Shown one piece after another: positions 10,091-20,631 of a DNA stretch of 64,000 nt (position 1 is the first letter of the stretch; every line of letters begins with the position of its first letter). Below the pieces are notes generated by a model that had not been told where the DNA came from, searched no databases, and saw only the letters and a program-made list of their open reading frames with translations. The stretch lies in NCBI GenBank assembly GCA_036244855.1, contig BQKZ01001850.1:17744-81743 (forward strand). The letters run 5' to 3'. Source of the DNA: Temnopleurus reevesii. Taxonomy: Eukaryota > Echinodermata > Echinoidea > Temnopleuroida > Temnopleuridae. The position numbers were made by a program, and so were the translations under genes.

Positions 10091-11740
10091 ACTGCCGCTA
10101 TTTTAGAATATTTTTAGTTTTAACTCTTGCCCACTAAGGAAAAGAAGCAATATTGCACCTTTCTGAAAAACGCAATATTTGCCCCCAAACGGATGATCCA
10201 AGTCTTGCAAAGTGCAGTATTGTACCTTTTTTCTATGTGTGTGGCCAAGAGCCTGTTTTTTTGTTTGCGTCAATGTTTGGCATGTGGAAACCGTTCATTC
10301 TTTTCTGTCATGATGCTTCCAACACATTAGACATTATTAATTCTTCAGTAGCTTCTAAAGGCTAAAGCTATATCTGTCATGTATGTTCATGTTTGTGTCA
10401 CATCCCTCCATACAAAGTACGGAGAAGAGAAGATTTGCCATTTCCGTATTAGCTGGAGCACAATCAGGTTCCTTATTGGATCCGGATTATATACCTTATA
10501 ATGCGATTACAATATTCAAACATTTAAATCAATACATCACAAATAACATAAAGAAGTTAATGTTTAAAAAAATATTCTAACTTGTTTAGAAGAAGAATCT
10601 ACCAATACAGTGTATTTATAGTAGGCACTAAAGTTCAACGGGTACCAGGAAATTGTCATTGTATGATACATATATATAACTTTTAAAGAACTTTTTATAA
10701 GCGACATTGACCAGACATTCGTTATATTTAGATGTGATTATCTGACTGATAATCGATTGTTCTTTAATAATTAATTTTCAGAGTGTTGAAATAAAACTCT
10801 CTTTAAAAATGGAGATAATATCTGTTTTTCTCTATAGGAATTTCGTGCTAAAAATACATTATAACTATTTACTGTCTGGTGTTAGATCATAGTCAATATA
10901 ATTGATAATGGTTTTAAAATACTCAAATAATCTTTTAATGAATACAACGGGTTTAGCACAATACATTCCTCATTATTTTAAGTAATGAAGATTGAAATTA
11001 TATACCATTTTCTTCTTACATTGGAAGACATTTTTACGAAAGAATGTTTGATTTAAGGCAACTGGAGCATATGTTCCACTAGACACAGAAAAAACCTCAT
11101 AAAAGCAATGATAGCGATGCTGCAATAAATCGATCTCATTGATATTGTTTTACTCTGAATGTATTGAATATTATACCAATGGAATCATTTTATATAGTTC
11201 TAAGAGTTCATATATTTGGTTCATTTCGATATGATGTCCAATCTGTGAAAATAGATTCCCATTCGACACACTTTTTTGCAATATATATACATGCTTTCAC
11301 CATACATGCCATACCTGATCAATTTTGGCAATCGCAATCAGTACTTTGACTGATCAGAGTCACCGCAGACAAATCGAACTATTACGAATGCATCGCCCAA
11401 ATGAACGATTTCTACAACGCTCGATGGAAGTGGGGCAATTTTGGAAATGAAATTAACAGCATGAATTTTGTATTCGTATTTAAATGCAAAATAGTACAGT
11501 TGCGTATGCATGGGGGAAATTTCTAGTCGTTTGATATACAAGAATAACAAAATGTGTCGATGATTTTCGCTTTACGGGTTTCTTTCTTGATGTGACAAAA
11601 CCATGTAGATAATATAATCACGCTTCAGTGAACTGTAAACGTCGTGTGTTTTATATTGCCTTGCATGAAGAGGCAGGAAATGTATATTTGGAAATGCAAA
11701 AATACGATGAAAATCATCATCATTTCATGCACTTTCCTTT
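10091..11740. other. Intergenic span without supported genes
   Basis: AT-rich. Scattered ORFs of 61-70 codons have no recognisable features. The segment around 10130-10240 shares 'aatattgcacc' words with the repeat at 11878-12195. Confidence 0.5.
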
Positions 11741-13551
11741 TTACTACCTTCCTAATTATCGTTATTTTCCCTTGATTTTTATCTCAACCTACCGTATACT
11801 ATAAGGATTGGGCAACATATACTGCATGTTTGCATGAAAATTGGCCAAAGAATCACCAAAGTTCTTTACATAAAAGTACCAAGAAAAAGGGTGCACAATG
11901 GTTGCAGATCTTAGCGAAAAGGTGAAATATTGTATTCTTTTTTTAAATATCTTTTACAGTCGTCATCTGTCATGCATGGGAGCGTGGTACGCTCATGGGA
12001 TGCTATAACCAATAACAGGCAATCCCACATCCTAAAAGGCGCTGAATCCTCTTAGCACTGAGCGGAATGGAAAATCATGCCTCATGTGGTTTGATTTTTC
12101 ACAAAAAAGTGCGATATTGCACCCATAACGGTGCCTCCATTTTGTTTGCGCTTGTAAATGTGCAATGTTGCACCCTTTTCCTAAGTGCGGAGATGCCAAC
12201 ATGACCAACCGAAATTAATTTAAATCATCATTATAAGCAAAATGTCAACATCAATCAGATGGCTTGAATATCACCAACCATTGGGTGGATAGAATTATGT
12301 TGCCCAGTATTCGGTAAGCTGTAACGCCATTGTTCCAAGAGTTTATGTGATGAAATATGAAATTGAACCAATGCGAAAAGCCTTCTCATTACTCAGTCAT
12401 GAAAATGGAAAATGATGAAATAGAAAATATGTTTCCATTAGCCTAATTCATCGAGTGGCAAGAGCCGTTTAGACAGTCTATTTGAAAATAATTTGGCATC
12501 CAATATTAGTATTACTCTTTTGTTTTTAAATCTAATATGTGTTTTAAAATGTATCATCAAGTTGTACGAAAGGTCACGTCTATATCCACAATAAGGAAAA
12601 AGCATTCAACTTTGCAAAATAGGGGTGCAAAGTCAACGAAGACAAATAAACTGCATTGACCAAATTGCAGACAATTCATAGGTCGCATATCTATTTTCAC
12701 CTATTGTCAATTAAAGGATTTTAAAAAGTCTTATAGTCATATGCTAACGAGAGGTGATGAAAACTAAATTGCGAATAAAAAAGATGATATCGGTATGAAT
12801 TCCTTTAGAACACATCTATGGTACAGAGTCATGGTGATGTACCAAATAGATTAGATATAGGCAAAACAATTCTACTATAATCGTTTTGTTTCATATGATC
12901 AGAGTAAGGAAATGATGCTTTAAAGGTGCTGATATATCAAGAAGAAAACTTCAAAATTGAAGTAAGTCCAATGAGCTTCAACAAGCGAATCAAATGAGAT
13001 TTGAGGGCATGTATATCTTCATCATACAAACCACGTATCCAATGATGCTGTGACACGAGAAAGAATGCTTTGTTTCAAACACGTTTGTGAGAGAATGTGC
13101 TGAATGACGCCATTTGTATTTTCATCTTGCCTTGTCTTTTCCTTTTCCCCCTCTTAATATATAACACAAGTGGATTGTAATTTCTTAACTCTTGAAAGAA
13201 AGTTATTATATGAAATTGTGATTTTTGCAAATTTTGATTTTACGTCCACCCCAATAGAACGAATATGACGATTAATGTATCTGATCTGCCCGCACCACTT
13301 CATACTTCACCGTCCTCACCTCCTCCCTCTGCAGTTATCAGTAAAGATTAATTACTAAAAGTTTATTTAAAAATTAATTACTAAACGATACACATAACAA
13401 GGAAGAGAACTAGACCGTGTTTTTAATTCAAATATAATGTATTTTTTCCAAATATAGAGCAGTGTTGTTGTGAACCGGGTATATCATTTTGTTTACGGGT
13501 TGGATATTTAATTCAATTTTGATTTATCTGTTCATTCGCTTTACGACCTCA
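11741..13551 (+). repeat. Direct duplicate 1a, end of a contig (probable assembly artefact)
   Basis: This 1,811 bp segment recurs at 13553-15320, immediately after a single N at 13552. The first roughly 1.5 kb reads as identical. Only the last 250 bp differ, with substitutions and a block around 13325-13380 missing from the second copy. The right end contains the last codons of the small gene (EVVKRMNR, stop), cut off by the N. It is best read as a contig end overlapping the next contig, kept because the haplotypes differ at the end. Confidence 0.85.
11878..12195. mobile_element. Probable MITE with TIRs, interior palindrome
   Basis: The left end AAGAAAAAGGGTGCACAATG is mirrored at about 12165-12192 (reverse strand CTTAGGAAAAGGGTGCAACA). 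Inside is a GGGAGCG-tggta-CGCTC palindrome (about 11980-11998). It is repeated at 13690-14007 because of the contig overlap. Confidence 0.45.
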
Positions 13552-13552
13552 N
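13552..13552. other. Single-N contig junction
   Basis: One N separates the two copies of the 1.8 kb segment. A one-base gap between near-identical direct repeats is a hallmark of overlapping contigs joined by scaffolding. Confidence 0.85.
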
Positions 13553-15320
13553 TTACTACCTTCCTAATTATCGTTATTTTCCCTTGATTTTTATCTCAAC
13601 CTACCGTATACTATAAGGATTGGGCAACATATACTGCATGTTTGCATGAAAATTGGCCAAAGAATCACCAAAGTTCTTTACATAAAAGTACCAAGAAAAA
13701 GGGTGCACAATGGTTGCAGATCTTAGCGAAAAGGTGAAATATTGTATTCTTTTTTTAAATATCTTTTACAGTCGTCATCTGTCATGCATGGGAGCGTGGT
13801 ACGCTCATGGGATGCTATAACCAATAACAGGCAATCCCACATCCTAAAAGGCGCTGAATCCTCTTAGCACTGAGCGGAATGGAAAATCATGCCTCATGTG
13901 GTTTGATTTTTCACAAAAAAGTGCGATATTGCACCCATAACGGTGCCTCCATTTTGTTTGCGCTTGTAAATGTGCAATGTTGCACCCTTTTCCTAAGTGC
14001 GGAGATGCCAACATGACCAACCGAAATTAATTTAAATCATCATTATAAGCAAAATGTCAACATCAATCAGATGGCTTGAATATCACCAACCATTGGGTGG
14101 ATAGAATTATGTTGCCCAGTATTCGGTAAGCTGTAACGCCATTGTTCCAAGAGTTTATGTGATGAAATATGAAATTGAACCAATGCGAAAAGCCTTCTCA
14201 TTACTCAGTCATGAAAATGGAAAATGATGAAATAGAAAATATGTTTCCATTAGCCTAATTCATCGAGTGGCAAGAGCCGTTTAGACAGTCTATTTGAAAA
14301 TAATTTGGCATCCAATATTAGTATTACTCTTTTGTTTTTAAATCTAATATGTGTTTTAAAATGTATCATCAAGTTGTACGAAAGGTCACGTCTATATCCA
14401 CAATAAGGAAAAAGCATTCAACTTTGCAAAATAGGGGTGCAAAGTCAACGAAGACAAATAAACTGCATTGACCAAATTGCAGACAATTCATAGGTCGCAT
14501 ATCTATTTTCACCTATTGTCAATTAAAGGATTTTAAAAAGTCTTATAGTCATATGCTAACGAGAGGTGATGAAAACTAAATTGCGAATAAAAAAGATGAT
14601 ATCGGTATGAATTCCTTTAGAACACATCTATGGTACAGAGTCATGGTGATGTACCAAATAGATTAGATATAGGCAAAACAATTCTACTATAATCGTTTTG
14701 TTTCATATGATCAGAGTAAGGAAATGATGCTTTAAAGGTGCTGATATATCAAGAAGAAAACTTCAAAATTGAAGTAAGTCCAATGAGCTTCAACAAGCGA
14801 ATCAAATGAGATTTGAGGGCATGTATATCTTCATCATACAAACCACGTATCCAATGATGCTGTGACACGAGAAAGAATGCTTTGTTTCAAACACGTTTGT
14901 GAGAGAATGTGCTGAATGACGCCATTTGTATTTTCATCTTGCCTTGTCTTTTCCTTTTCCCCCTCTTAATATATAACACAAGTGGATTGTAATTTCTTAA
15001 CTCTTGAAAGAAAGTTATTATATGAAATTGTGATTTTTGCAAATTTTGATTTTACGTCCACCCCAATAGAACGAATATGACGAGTAATGTATCTGCCCGC
15101 GCCGCTTCATACTTCACCGTCCTCACTTTCGGTCCTCCTCCCTTTGAAGAAAACCGATACACATTACAAGGAAGAGAACTAGACCGTGTTTTTAATTCAA
15201 ATATAATGTATTTTTTCCAAATATAGAGCAGTGTTGTTGTGAACCGGGTATATCATTTTGTTTACGGGTTGGATATTTAATTCAATTTAGATTTATCTGT
15301 TCATTCGCTTTACGACCTCA
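13553..15320 (+). repeat. Direct duplicate 1b, start of the next contig
   Basis: Second copy of the segment at 11741-13551 (1,768 bp). It continues directly into the complete small gene at 15293-16641, so this copy is the one in its natural context. The 3' flank of the gene (about 14750-15290) is also homologous, at lower identity, to the 3' flank of the paralogue near 19180-19790 and 21060-21670. Confidence 0.85.
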
Positions 15321-16641
15321 AAGGTGACTTCGTCAAGAAACTTGGTAACAGCGAATATGATTTCCTGTCCGCAGTCAGGGACACAAATGTCTTCGTTGTC
15401 ACTTTCGAAGATGCTGGCACCGCAGTCACTCATATCTGTGACGCTGGTAAGACTGCTCGAAAGACTAAGACTGTCCTCTTCTTGGAGAAAGTCGAGAAGA
15501 CTGACTGTTGTGAAGGACGCATCGTCGCCATCAATATCGATGGAGACTTGTGACCCACCGAGCGACCAACGGTCAGATGCAGAAGTGTATATGCTCGACG
15601 AACCGTCGTCGTTACCACAGAGCTTCGATCCTGTCGATGGAAGAGGATGGTATTGAGAGAATGCAACACTCTCCTCCGAACTCCATTTTGAAGTGGAGGG
15701 GCTTAGACTTTGTTCAACCTCGGTCATGTCAGTGTTGTGAAACTGTAGAGTATAAAAAGAGAAACAGAGCGAAATAAGAGTTAAAATCAAAGTCGGTCGA
15801 TATTCTTAAGAAGATATATGTGGTAAATGCAGCTAACACATTGGATAATCGGCATTCATTAAGAAAACATAAACTTTTTTAAAAGAAGACTTCGATTGGG
15901 ATACGTTAAAGGAAAAGGTTCCTTGACAAAAAGGCAGGTATATTTGTTATTATTTTGTTTTGTATATAAAGTAAATACGATCTGAGCAAAATTTTAAAAA
16001 GTAAAATAATAGAAAAAAGGGGGAAACGGAGCAGAGAGAGAGAGAGAGAGAGAGGGAGAGAAAGAATCGAGCGGGTGCGGGGACCATAAAAGAAATCAAT
16101 ATCATGTTTGTACTTAAGGTTTGATATCAAAGCAACTTGACAGGACCTCACAAAGGAGAGATATAAGGTATTATAAAATTATTGACAACCTACCATTTTG
16201 AGGTCTGCTGCGGTCAATCCACGACATCTTCTTTCTCCATTCTCATTTTCAGGAGCTGATGGTTAGAATGAAAACAAATGAAAAGATTATTTAATTTTCA
16301 TCTCTTAGTTTTGTTTTGTTTGCTCTTTTTTAACATAAAGATTGAGGATATATTTCATGGGTGTTCAATTAACCTGAAACGATTTGCGAAAAAATATGTT
16401 ATTTTAAACCGAAAATAGGAGATCTCTTTATTTAGCAAATGATTTGCAATTATCTCAAACATGGCTGTATGGTAAGTTGAAATCATAATGCTTTTAACGG
16501 CGATGAATGCAATAAAGTAAGCGCGAATTAAGGAAATGTTTATGTACCTGAAGAAAAGCAACACAGACGCCTGAAACATTTCCTCACTCTCTTTCCGAAA
16601 CCAGGAAAGATTCGGCGATTGCGAGAAGTTTGACTGAACAT
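15293..16641 (-). CDS. Small three-exon gene of unknown family, copy A (201 aa)
   Basis: Exons on the minus strand are 16641-16548 (starts ATGTTCAGTC), 16255-16194 and 15742-15293 (stop TAA). Splice sites TTCAG|GTACAT, CATCAG|CTCCTG, AAAATG|GTAGGT and CTACAG|TTTCAC keep one frame (phases 1 and 0), giving 201 aa. The N-terminus is basic with a Cys cluster (GKRVRKCFRRLCCFSS), which could suit lipidation or membrane contact. A charged linker follows (ENENGERRCRGLTAADLKM). The large C-terminal exon is Ser-rich and acidic (SLLDFLQEEDSLSLSSSLTS; FESDNEDICVPDCG) and ends in a predicted helix (EIIFAVTKFLDEVTFEVVKR). No signal peptide or TM segment is evident. Against copy B the differences include an in-frame 9-nt indel and mostly conservative changes, which supports real coding. 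I do not recognise the family; a small regulatory or adaptor protein is possible but unproven. Confidence 0.72.
15960..16080. repeat. GA-rich tract in intron 2 of copy A
   Basis: A (GA)n run at about 16034-16060 within the intron. The same intron in copy B has a shorter GA tract near 22390. Frames read through it are simple-sequence by-products. Confidence 0.7.
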
Positions 16642-16732
16642 TCTTGCAGAGATATAAAGACGGGTAGCAAATACAAGTCTTTACAGCAAGGAGAATTCGT
16701 AATGAATGAGGCATATGCACATTACATTGCGT

Positions 16733-17090
16733 TACTATAAACACGCAACATCTTTTTACTGAGATCTTTAGAGACAAGCTTCCCCATTGGCTGAAAGTTT
16801 GTCCTTAACGCGTGCGCAATAGTATTTCCATTGTTTCGTAGTAGTGCGCCCATTCAACCATGACAAATCTTTTTCGATTGGTCATTTCGCACACGCACCT
16901 CGCTACCGAGACGTTTAGAGGCAAGCTTCCCAATTGGCTGTAAGTTAGCTGATCACGCGTGCGCACTGGCAAATCCATTGTTTCGTAATCGTGTGCACCG
17001 TTTGCCATGAGATCGCGTTTCCAATTGGACAGTTTGTCCGCGCGTAAAGACTGAAACGTCATAATCATTTTCATTATTACTCTCTCGATA
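16733..17090 (-). promoter_or_regulatory. Putative promoter of copy A: four CCAAT boxes plus TATA-like element
   Basis: Upstream of exon 1 on the minus strand are four CCAAT motifs (plus-strand ATTGG at 16786, 16877, 16933 and 17034). The first three read CAGCCAATGGG, TGACCAATCG and CAGCCAATTGGG and are good NF-Y-type sites. A TATA-like GTTTATAGTAA lies at about 16733-16744. CpG-rich GCGTGCGCA words (NRF-1-like) and a CRE-half TGACGTTTC (about 17049-17057) are also present. The block is built from a roughly 150 bp unit present twice. The same arrangement precedes copy B. Factor names follow consensus matching only. Confidence 0.5.
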
Positions 17091-17281
17091 ACGTGAATTG
17101 AACCGAGAACATCATGTTGTTTTTCATTAATTCTCTTCCATTGCTCCCTCTCATCCCGCAGTGCCCTATATTTCACCCCCCTTCTTTTCGAAACCCTCCC
17201 CTCTTCACCTTTCCACGGGATCCTCACCACCGATTTCCTTCTCATAACAGTTTACGAGTCCGACTCTTCGATTACATAATT

Positions 17282-17680
17282 AGTAACATCATTACTCCTG
17301 TGTGGTTCTTTAACTGGGAGAGTATGACTTTCAGTGATGGACAAAGCTCTTCTTACAATGATAATAATAAAATGGCATTATCGTACACCCAATGAGAAAA
17401 TACAGTAACATCATTACTCTTGTGTGGTACTTTAACTGGGAAAATGACTTTCGGTGATGAACAAAGCTCAACATATTCTAGACAAAATGTCTTAATAATT
17501 AAAATAAAATGGCAATATCGTACACCCAATGAGAAAATACAGTAACATCATTACTCTTGTGTGGTACTTTAACTGGGAAAATGACTTTCGGTGATGAACA
17601 AAGCTCAAAATTTTCTAGACAAAATATCTTAATAATTAAAATAAAATGGCAATATTGTACATCCAATGAGAAAATACTCG
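17282..17680. repeat. Minisatellite, three units of 122-140 bp
   Basis: Units start AGTAACATCATTACTC at 17282, 17404 and 17541. Each continues through GTGTGGT(A/T)CTTTAACTGGG and CAAAGCTC and ends CCAATGAGAAAATAC. Units 2 and 3 are closest to each other; unit 1 lacks about 15 bp in the middle. Confidence 0.9.
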
Positions 17681-18751
17681 CAAGGGCAATAACAGGGGAA
17701 AATGGGCAATGCGATGATGTAAAATATTGAACTTCAGGAGATAAACAAGCAAACATTATACTGCACTAACTTTGTTGCCAGAAGGAAGAATGAAACATGG
17801 AAGACTCAAAACACAATGGCGGCTGAATGCGGTAGCAAAGAGTAGAGTAAGAAAGGGTAACGTGCTAGATGGAAGGCATGGGTTGATGTAAAAGCAAAGG
17901 CAAATTCAGAAAGATGAGAATGGAGACATTCAGTGGAGGCCCAATGTATTACAAGGAATTAGGAGCAGCGAAGGTAATGTAAGACAGAGGTAAAGTTGTC
18001 TATAACAAAAACAACCTGAATTGCATAGATACTCCTGTATATCAGTTGCCTTTTCAATTTTCATTTTCATTCATGCTTGGGTGAACACTGTATATCTTCA
18101 CTGTGTAAAAAACGATTCACGCCAAATTGAACATGAGGCAATCTCAAACAACTCATCAGGACAATCACGCCCATTCAAAGAAATGCTGATTTGTGTTATT
18201 TTGTTAGAGTTTCTTCGAAGGTTTAAAATTGATATTATTCATAAATTCGTTGATGAGAATTGATAATCCATTACATAGTGATCCCTCTTTACATATTCTT
18301 AACACGAAAACATTCATTTTTCCGAGGACATGTTTAAGCAACTCACTCAAAGAGTTCCAAAAAGTTCAGTCTTCAAATAATTCAACCAATAAATCATTAA
18401 GTCGATCGATTATTCAATAACGATAGCCAATCAATCAACCAACCATTCGTAAATCAATAAGTAATATATATCATTCAACAATAGTTGGTAAATTTCTAAT
18501 AATCAAGTCCAAGAAACAATTTCAACCAGTTGTTAAAGTCGTCAATTCTTCAGCAAATTATGTAATCGATCTTTTAGATTATCCGTAGTAATCGCTCGGG
18601 CATATATTATCAATGCTCATCCAAGTCTAAACGAGTGATATTACTTAAAACTTATTTGAATTTTGACAAAATGGAATTTATCATAAATTAAGGACTGATA
18701 TGATTTTATCTGAGTGACAGTAATTGTTCTGATTAATTGTTTGGGTTCGCC
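17681..18751. other. Spacer between the two small-gene copies, no gene seen
   Basis: Contains a CAAT/AATC-rich low-complexity patch (about 18380-18480). The short ORFs carry no recognisable domain. Confidence 0.5.
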
Positions 18752-20630
18752 ATATATTTCATATTATTATTTCTTTCACAAATTAAAGTATCTTTCGTAC
18801 GGCGTCACATGACTAACAAACGTCACATGACATGATAAATAGTTTGAGATCTAGATAGGTTGCATGGAGTTGGAAGCGAAGAAAATTTAGTTCACGTCTT
18901 TTCATTCTGTAGAATTTGAAGGTAGATTTCAATGAATAAAGAATGAGTGAAATATTTGTATGAATAAAACCAACTTTCATCTATGAATATATTGACGAAT
19001 GGATTAATACAGGTATTTACCTGCTATATATTCTCTTACGGGGAGTAAACAGTTTATTTCTTTCACAATTTATTCTACAATATTTTCAATGTTTTGCATA
19101 ATTTGGGGTTATTATTCATTTTTTTTAGACAGCTCACCTTTTCGTCTAAGGTGAGAAAGTTCGACAGTTCAAGAACAAATTTTTAAAGGTGGTTTATGAA
19201 GAGAAAACTTAGGGAATAGGAGTAAGTCCAATGAGCTTGCACCAAGTCTGGATAAAAAAAAAAATAATGTGATTCCAGGACAGCTTTACCGTCCTCGTGC
19301 AAAGCCTCGTAACCCATTTATTCAGAGAAAGAATAGTTTGTTTCATATTACTCGCTTGTGAGAAAATGTGGTGAATGACGGCATTTCATATTTTTCTTGT
19401 CTGTTTTTTTTCTCTTCCCCTCTTGAAAGAGAACATGGGTGAATTATGACGCTTTAAAGAAAGAAAGTTAGTATATTAAATTGTGATTTTGTACGAATTT
19501 TGTTTTACGTCCACCCTAATAGAACAAATATGTCGAGCAATGATATCAAGCTATCTTCTCGTACTCCATCCTCACATCAAGCACTTTCATGCCTCCTACC
19601 TCAGAAGTTACCATTCAAAGATAAATTACTCTTCCCTCTAAAAACACCACAAATAACCATAACAAAGAAGATATTTGGACCATGCTTTGAATTCAAATAA
19701 TATGCGTATATTATTTGAAATTTTTCAAAAATATGGAACGGTATTGTTCAGAAGCCGGGTATGTGTTGGATATTTAATTTAATTTTTATTTATCTGTTCA
19801 TTCGCGTTACGACCTCAAAGGTGACTTCGTTGAGAAACTTGGTAACAGCGAATATGATTTCCTCTCCGCAGTCAGGGACACAAATGTCTTCGTTGTCACT
19901 TTCGAAGATGCTGGCACCGCAGTCACTCATATCTGTGACGCTGGTAAGACTGCTCGAGAGACTAAGACTGTCCTCTTCTTGGAGAAAGTCGAGAAGACTG
20001 ACTGTTGTGAAGGAGGCATCGTCGCCATCAATATTTATGGAGACTTGTGAACCACCGAGCGACCAACGGTCAGATGCAGAACTGTATATGCTGGACGAAT
20101 CGTCGTCGTTACCGCAGAGCTTCGATGGAAGAGGATGGTATTGAGAGAATGCAACACTTTCCTCCGAACTCCATTTTGAAGTGGAGGGGCTTAGACTTGG
20201 TTCAACCTCGGCCATGTCAGTGTTGTGAAACTGTATAATATAAAAAGAGAAACAGTGTGAAATAAGAGTTAAAATCAAAGTCGGTCGAAATTCTTAAGAA
20301 GATACTTGTGGTAAATGCAGCTAACACATTGGATAATCGGCATGAACTTTTTTTTTTAAAGAAGACTTAGATTGGAATACGTTAAAGGAAAGGGTTCCTT
20401 GGAAAAGGCAGGTATATTTGTTCTTATTTTGTTTTGCATATAAAGTAAATACGATCTGAGCAAAATTTTAAAAAGTAAAATAATAGAAAAAAGGGAGAAA
20501 ACGGAGCAGAGAAAGAGAGAGAGGAGAAAGAATTGAGCAGGGGCGGGGACCATAAAAGAAATAGTAATATCATGTTTGTACTCATGACATTTAAGTTTTG
20601 ATATCAAAGCAACTTGGCAGGACCTCACAA
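18752..20630 (+). repeat. Direct duplicate 2a (contig end) carrying an extra exon 3 of copy B
   Basis: 1,879 bp, repeated at 20632-22510 with only two substitutions noticed, both near the start (CACATGAC/CACCTGAC and TTTGAGAT/TTTGCGAT). It ends at a single N (20631). It includes a full copy of the third exon of the small gene (minus strand 20230-19790, stop at 19790) but no exon 1 or 2. This is what an unmerged contig overlap would leave. Confidence 0.85.
19790..20230 (-). CDS. Orphan exon 3 of small gene copy B, assembly duplicate
   Basis: Same 146-codon terminal exon as 21670-22110, preceded by the same acceptor (ATTATACAG|TTTCAC). No exon 1 or 2 follows upstream because the contig ends at 20631. 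I count it as the same locus as copy B unless long reads show otherwise. Confidence 0.6.
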   Translation of the reverse strand, partial: FHNTDMAEVEPSLSPSTSKWSSEESVAFSQYHPLPSKLCGNDDDSSSIYSSASDRWSLGGSQVSINIDGDDASFTTVSLLDFLQEEDSLSLSSSLTSVTDMSDCGASIFESDNEDICVPDCGEEIIFAVTKFLNEVTFEVVTRMNR

Positions 20631-20631
20631 N
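20631..20631. other. Single-N contig junction
   Basis: One N between the two copies of the 1,879 bp segment. Confidence 0.85.

Noticed and set aside
15324..15656. 110-codon plus-strand frame (and 127-codon equivalents at 19761 and 21641)
   Set aside because: Antisense to exon 3 of the small gene, whose spliced frame is coherent across three exons; the antisense frames have no such support.
15906..16151. Minus-strand frame with an SLSLSLSL run
   Set aside because: Reads the GA tract inside intron 2 of the small gene.
16805..17245. 146-codon minus-strand frame upstream of copy A
   Set aside because: Covers the CCAAT-rich promoter repeat; the frame is broken in copy B and there is no link to the exons.
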